A stretch of 64,000 nucleotides of DNA from Sedimentibacter hydroxybenzoicus DSM 7310. Lineage in GTDB: Bacteria > Bacillota > Clostridia > Tissierellales > Sedimentibacteraceae. Below, one piece after another: positions 61,332 through 64,000 of the stretch. Location: assembly GCF_013403245.1 (NCBI RefSeq), contig NZ_JACBNQ010000001.1, forward strand, positions 62,001-126,000, written 5' to 3'. Under the pieces are notes generated by a model, which did not search any database, had not been told where the DNA came from, and saw nothing but the letters and a program-made list of their open reading frames with translations. The position numbers were made by a program, and so were the translations under genes. The first letter of the stretch is position 1, and each line of letters starts with the position of its first letter.

Positions 61332-63293
61332 GTGAGAATTGCGAATAATGTTTCTATGATTAATACTTATGGTAACATGAAAAAAGCAAATAATAGGCTG
61401 CAAAAGAACTGTGAAAAGCTTGCTTCGGGATATAGAATAAACCGTTCAGCTGATGATGCGGCCGGCCTCGCTATATCAGAAAAGATGAGGGCACAAATCA
61501 ATGGACTATCTCAAGCTTCTGATAATATTTCCGATGGAATAAATTATGTCCAGGTTGCCGACGGGGCTCTTCAGGAGGTTCAGAATATATTTTTAAGGAT
61601 AAGGGAGTTATCTGTACAGGCATCTAACGATACATATCAGGGTGGGGACAGGCAAGCCATAGAAGAAGAAATTAAGCAGCTTAAGCAGGAAGTTAGCCAG
61701 ATATTTAATAAAACTGAATTTAACAATATAAAAATATGGGTTCAGGACACGAATGTCGTAGTAGGGCACGAAAAGATAGATGCTATTAGGGTAAATGTAT
61801 CGAGTCCTAACTGTACACTTGACGAGAACAATAAACATTCTATACCTGTTAACAACGGTATATATTCACCCGACAATGATAAATATTTATTGAAAGCGGA
61901 CGAAAACGGGATAGTTGTGAGTTGGAAGGCATACAACGGAAATGAATATGAATCAAACACCATATCATGGCCTGCAGATATAACAGGAAATCACAGCTTC
62001 AAGCTTTCAGACCATTTAGATTTAATAAGCAATCCCGAATTGAAAGGAATTGATTTTACCTACTCATACAATGTAAGTAAATATGCCGAACTCAAGGATG
62101 TAATTGCTTCAATAGACGGTGCAAAAATTCACAGCTATACAGGTAGCAGCTTCTATACAAAATTGTTTAGTCATGATGAAAAACCAATTAACGGTATTTC
62201 TTTTTCTGCTTCAATTAATTATCCTGCAATGCTGGCATCAGAAAAAGATTTTGAAAAATACGATACAGATTTTATCGAAAGCTCTGTAAATAAAATTAAA
62301 AATACAAATAATTTAATTCAGAACCCAACGGAATCTGATCCATCTTTGAAATGGCAGTTCGAATTTGAAATGCCAAATATAGGTACAGTTAAAGCTGAAT
62401 CTACTTATACATACTACATATGTGATTGGAAAGATCCGGATAAGAAGTGGTGGTATGAAGATAAAGATATTAATGGAAATATAATAGGTAGACCTTCAAT
62501 ACCCCGTTATCCTGATACTGATGGAGCCAATTTAGATTCTGTGATAGATGCTCTCAATAATGATAGAGGTCTGAGTCTACTTAAGGATACCAACGGAACA
62601 GGCGGTTATATCCAAGTAAGCTTTAATTTAACTGCAGAATCAAGTTACAAGGTTAACACCGGAGATTCAACATCGTACAGTAATGTAGGAAGTATAACTA
62701 TGAGTATTCGTGTTAGTGGTTCGGACACTGTGGAAACAATAAATGAAAAACTGGCAAATATAAAAGGACTTGATATATATGCAGGAAATGAAGCTACGAA
62801 TGAATTATCATCTAAAAGCTATACTCGTGCAAATTGGTATGAAGAACCATGGGGTATTGGTCAGATAGACGGAGCTCCCATATACGAGAAAAAAGAGGAA
62901 ATTAATTTAGAAATACAAGCCGGTGCAAATGAGGAAGAAACAATTTCCATAGATTATACTGCATTGACAAATACAAAGGTTGGAATAAATGATATTTCTG
63001 TTCTTACACGTGAGGATGCAAATAATGCTATTTCGTTAATAGATAAAGCTTCACAAATTATTTCCGAACAAAGAGGCATATTTGGTGCTCTTCAGAACAG
63101 AATGGAGCATGCAAAATCTAATGTTGACAATTCACATATAAATACTGTTGACTCGGAAAGTATAATAAGAGATACTAATATGGCTAAGGAGATGGCAGCA
63201 TACGTTAAGGAACAAATTCTTATGCAAGCTAATCAAAGCATTATGCCGCAAATAAGAACCATGTCCGAATCGGTACTTGCGCTGTTAAAATAG
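61332..63293 (+). CDS. fliC: Flagellin, large form
   Basis: A 653-residue filament subunit. The conserved N-terminal D0/D1 part is residues 1-140 (KLASGYRINRSADDAAGLAI), and the C-terminal D1/D0 part is about 550-653 (FGALQNRMEHAKSNVDNS, then MAKEMAAYVKEQILMQA). The 400 residues between are a surface insert, beta-rich, with many W, Y, D and K and no domain I can name. Most clostridial flagellins are 270-400 residues, so the insert is large. The start is GTG with GGAGGAG five bases ahead. Its expression is expected to depend on FliA, and its translation on CsrA/FliW; FliS is its chaperone. Confidence 0.95.
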   Translation: MRIANNVSMINTYGNMKKANNRLQKNCEKLASGYRINRSADDAAGLAISEKMRAQINGLSQASDNISDGINYVQVADGALQEVQNIFLRIRELSVQASNDTYQGGDRQAIEEEIKQLKQEVSQIFNKTEFNNIKIWVQDTNVVVGHEKIDAIRVNVSSPNCTLDENNKHSIPVNNGIYSPDNDKYLLKADENGIVVSWKAYNGNEYESNTISWPADITGNHSFKLSDHLDLISNPELKGIDFTYSYNVSKYAELKDVIASIDGAKIHSYTGSSFYTKLFSHDEKPINGISFSASINYPAMLASEKDFEKYDTDFIESSVNKIKNTNNLIQNPTESDPSLKWQFEFEMPNIGTVKAESTYTYYICDWKDPDKKWWYEDKDINGNIIGRPSIPRYPDTDGANLDSVIDALNNDRGLSLLKDTNGTGGYIQVSFNLTAESSYKVNTGDSTSYSNVGSITMSIRVSGSDTVETINEKLANIKGLDIYAGNEATNELSSKSYTRANWYEEPWGIGQIDGAPIYEKKEEINLEIQAGANEEETISIDYTALTNTKVGINDISVLTREDANNAISLIDKASQIISEQRGIFGALQNRMEHAKSNVDNSHINTVDSESIIRDTNMAKEMAAYVKEQILMQANQSIMPQIRTMSESVLALLK

Positions 63294-63344
63294 GGTAAAT
63301 ATTTGAATAATGAACTTTGAATGAACTTTGAAACACTATTTAAA

Positions 63345-63374
63345 TTGCAATTTATTTTATTTTTGTGATATAAT
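63345..63374 (+). promoter_or_regulatory. Sigma-A promoter for hicBA
   Basis: TTGCAA at 63345-63350, an 18-base spacer and TATAAT at 63369-63374 precede the hicB start by about 55 bases. No flagellin terminator with a clear stem was seen before it. Confidence 0.7.
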
Positions 63375-63428
63375 ATATAAAAGAATTTATTATTATCATA
63401 ATAAATAATTATGGAAAGGAATGATACA

Positions 63429-63635
63429 ATGAGTGTCAAATTCACAGTAGTTATTCAAAAAGAAGAAGACTGGTATGTTTCAAGATGTTTAGAAAATAAT
63501 GTAGCATCTCAGGGCAAGACTATTGAAGAATCAATGGCTAATTTATCTGAGGCGATATCATTATATTACGAGGACAACGATGTTGAAAGCATATCGCTGC
63601 CTGTGTTTGTTACCACTATGGAGGTAGCGATATAA
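63429..63635 (+). CDS. hicB: HicB-family antitoxin
   Basis: About 68 residues of the partly degenerate RNase H-like fold of HicB: VKFTVVIQKEEDWYVSRCLE, then VASQGKTIEESMANLSEAI. It lacks a C-terminal DNA-binding part, so it is a short form. ATG at 63429 is preferred to 63411 because AAAGGA lies eight bases before it. It overlaps hicA by one base. In this order (antitoxin first) it is like other short HicB pairs. Confidence 0.88.
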   Translation: MSVKFTVVIQKEEDWYVSRCLENNVASQGKTIEESMANLSEAISLYYEDNDVESISLPVFVTTMEVAI

Positions 63636-63856
63636 TGGGTTCCAAATATCCTGTTTTAAAGCCAAATGAAGTAATTGATTGTTTAAAAAAATTTGGATTT
63701 GAATATAAAAGTCAAAAAGGAAGCCATGTAAAATATACTAACGGAAACAAAATAACAATAATACCTATGCACGATGAAGTTGCAAAAGGGACATTGAAGA
63801 GTATTCTTGAGCTTGCAGGAATATCATTGGAAGATTTTCTTGAAAAGTTAAAATAA
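63635..63856 (+). CDS. hicA: HicA-family toxin (mRNA interferase)
   Basis: A 73-residue double-stranded-RNA-binding-like protein. The active histidine is in QKGSHVKYTN near residue 32. The beginning VLKPNEVIDCLKKFGFEYK and the end GTLKSILELAGISLEDFL are typical. It should cleave mRNA when free of HicB. It overlaps hicB in TAATG and is followed by a terminator. Confidence 0.9.
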   Translation: MGSKYPVLKPNEVIDCLKKFGFEYKSQKGSHVKYTNGNKITIIPMHDEVAKGTLKSILELAGISLEDFLEKLK

Positions 63857-63892
63857 AAAGAGCTGGTTTAAAACCAACTCTTTTATTCGTTC
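63855..63892. terminator. Bidirectional terminator after hicA
   Basis: AAAAGAGCTGGTTT pairs with AAACCAACTCTTTT with one mismatch and has T-rich tails on both strands. It separates hicA from the convergent gene at the window end, and overlaps that gene's last codons. Confidence 0.85.
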
Positions 63893-64000
63893 TCCCATTC
63901 ATCAAAACGCTTCATAATTTCGTCATATGTTTGATTGCATATATCGGGAAGCCCTTCACCACCGTTAAATTCCAAACCTGCCGCTTCAAAGCCTTTCTTA
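63883..64000 (-). CDS. C-terminal fragment of an unrecognised protein (continues outside window)
   Basis: The reverse strand is open from the window end to a TAA at 63883-63885, giving 38 residues that end FDEWENE. The piece has AAGLEFNGGEGLPDICNQ followed by a helix TYDEIMKRF. No family could be named from so short a stretch. It converges on hicA, with the terminator hairpin lying over its stop codon. Confidence 0.55.
   Translation of the reverse strand, partial: KKGFEAAGLEFNGGEGLPDICNQTYDEIMKRFDEWENE

Noticed and set aside
61148-61348. A 66-codon forward frame before flagellin
   Set aside because: It runs through a terminator hairpin and the flagellin promoter, has no ribosome binding site, and looks like no known protein.

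Overview
The window reads as a chromosome segment from a low-GC, motile, anaerobic Firmicute of the clostridial kind. The evidence is the AT-rich base composition, strong AGGAGG-type ribosome binding sites, TTG and GTG starts, a clostridial-type flagellar gene order with FliY, FliW/CsrA, CheC/CheD and FlbD, and a selenium-dependent molybdenum hydroxylase locus. Species cannot be named from the sequence alone. No tRNA, rRNA, transposase or CRISPR array was seen.

Layout. Bases 1-8150 hold a purine/hydantoin catabolism locus: the 3' end of ssnA, an NCS2 permease, a hydantoinase, a fused iron-sulfur/molybdenum xanthine dehydrogenase, yqeC, and a MocA-YqeB fusion. This gene set matches the selenium-dependent molybdenum hydroxylase neighbourhood. 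Bases 8270-12324 carry a ParA-like ATPase, a ComFB protein, and a cheW-mcp-cheW trio behind a sigma-D-like promoter. Bases 12460-17155 are the late flagellar set flgM-flgN-flgK-flgL-DUF6470-fliW-csrA. A 480-base gap then holds a terminator, a sigma-A promoter, a cyclic di-GMP-I (GEMM) riboswitch and a second terminator. Behind it lies the large flagellar operon flgB to cheD (17637-42268): basal body, motor, export apparatus, switch, sigma factor fliA, rod/hook proteins, FapA-like protein and CheC/CheD.

Bases 42435-48910 form a reverse-strand operon: a FliK/YlqG-like protein, an FlhB-tail protein (FlhX), an FtsA-like actin-fold ATPase, a PilZ protein, an SLH surface protein and a second ComFB protein. 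The forward strand resumes with cheA-cheR-cheB-fliD-fliS-fliT, two Cache chemoreceptors (the second fused to a bacteriohemerythrin), a large flagellin, a HicB/HicA toxin-antitoxin pair, and the 3' end of an unrecognised reverse-strand gene.

How it works together. The riboswitch with its terminator predicts that high cyclic di-GMP stops transcription of the basal-body operon. That operon encodes FliA, which should then fire the sigma-D-like promoters found here ahead of cheW, cheA, both receptors, flagellin and perhaps flgM. FlgM holds FliA back until the hook is complete, and FliW/CsrA tune flagellin translation. PilZ and two ComFB proteins suggest further cyclic di-GMP inputs. Notable anomalies are an apparent -1 frameshift in fliJ at an A AAA AAG heptamer, internal ribosome binding sites inside two fused genes, a fliO without a usual start codon, absence of fliL, flhF and flhG from their usual places, and dispersed palindromic repeats in many intergenic gaps.
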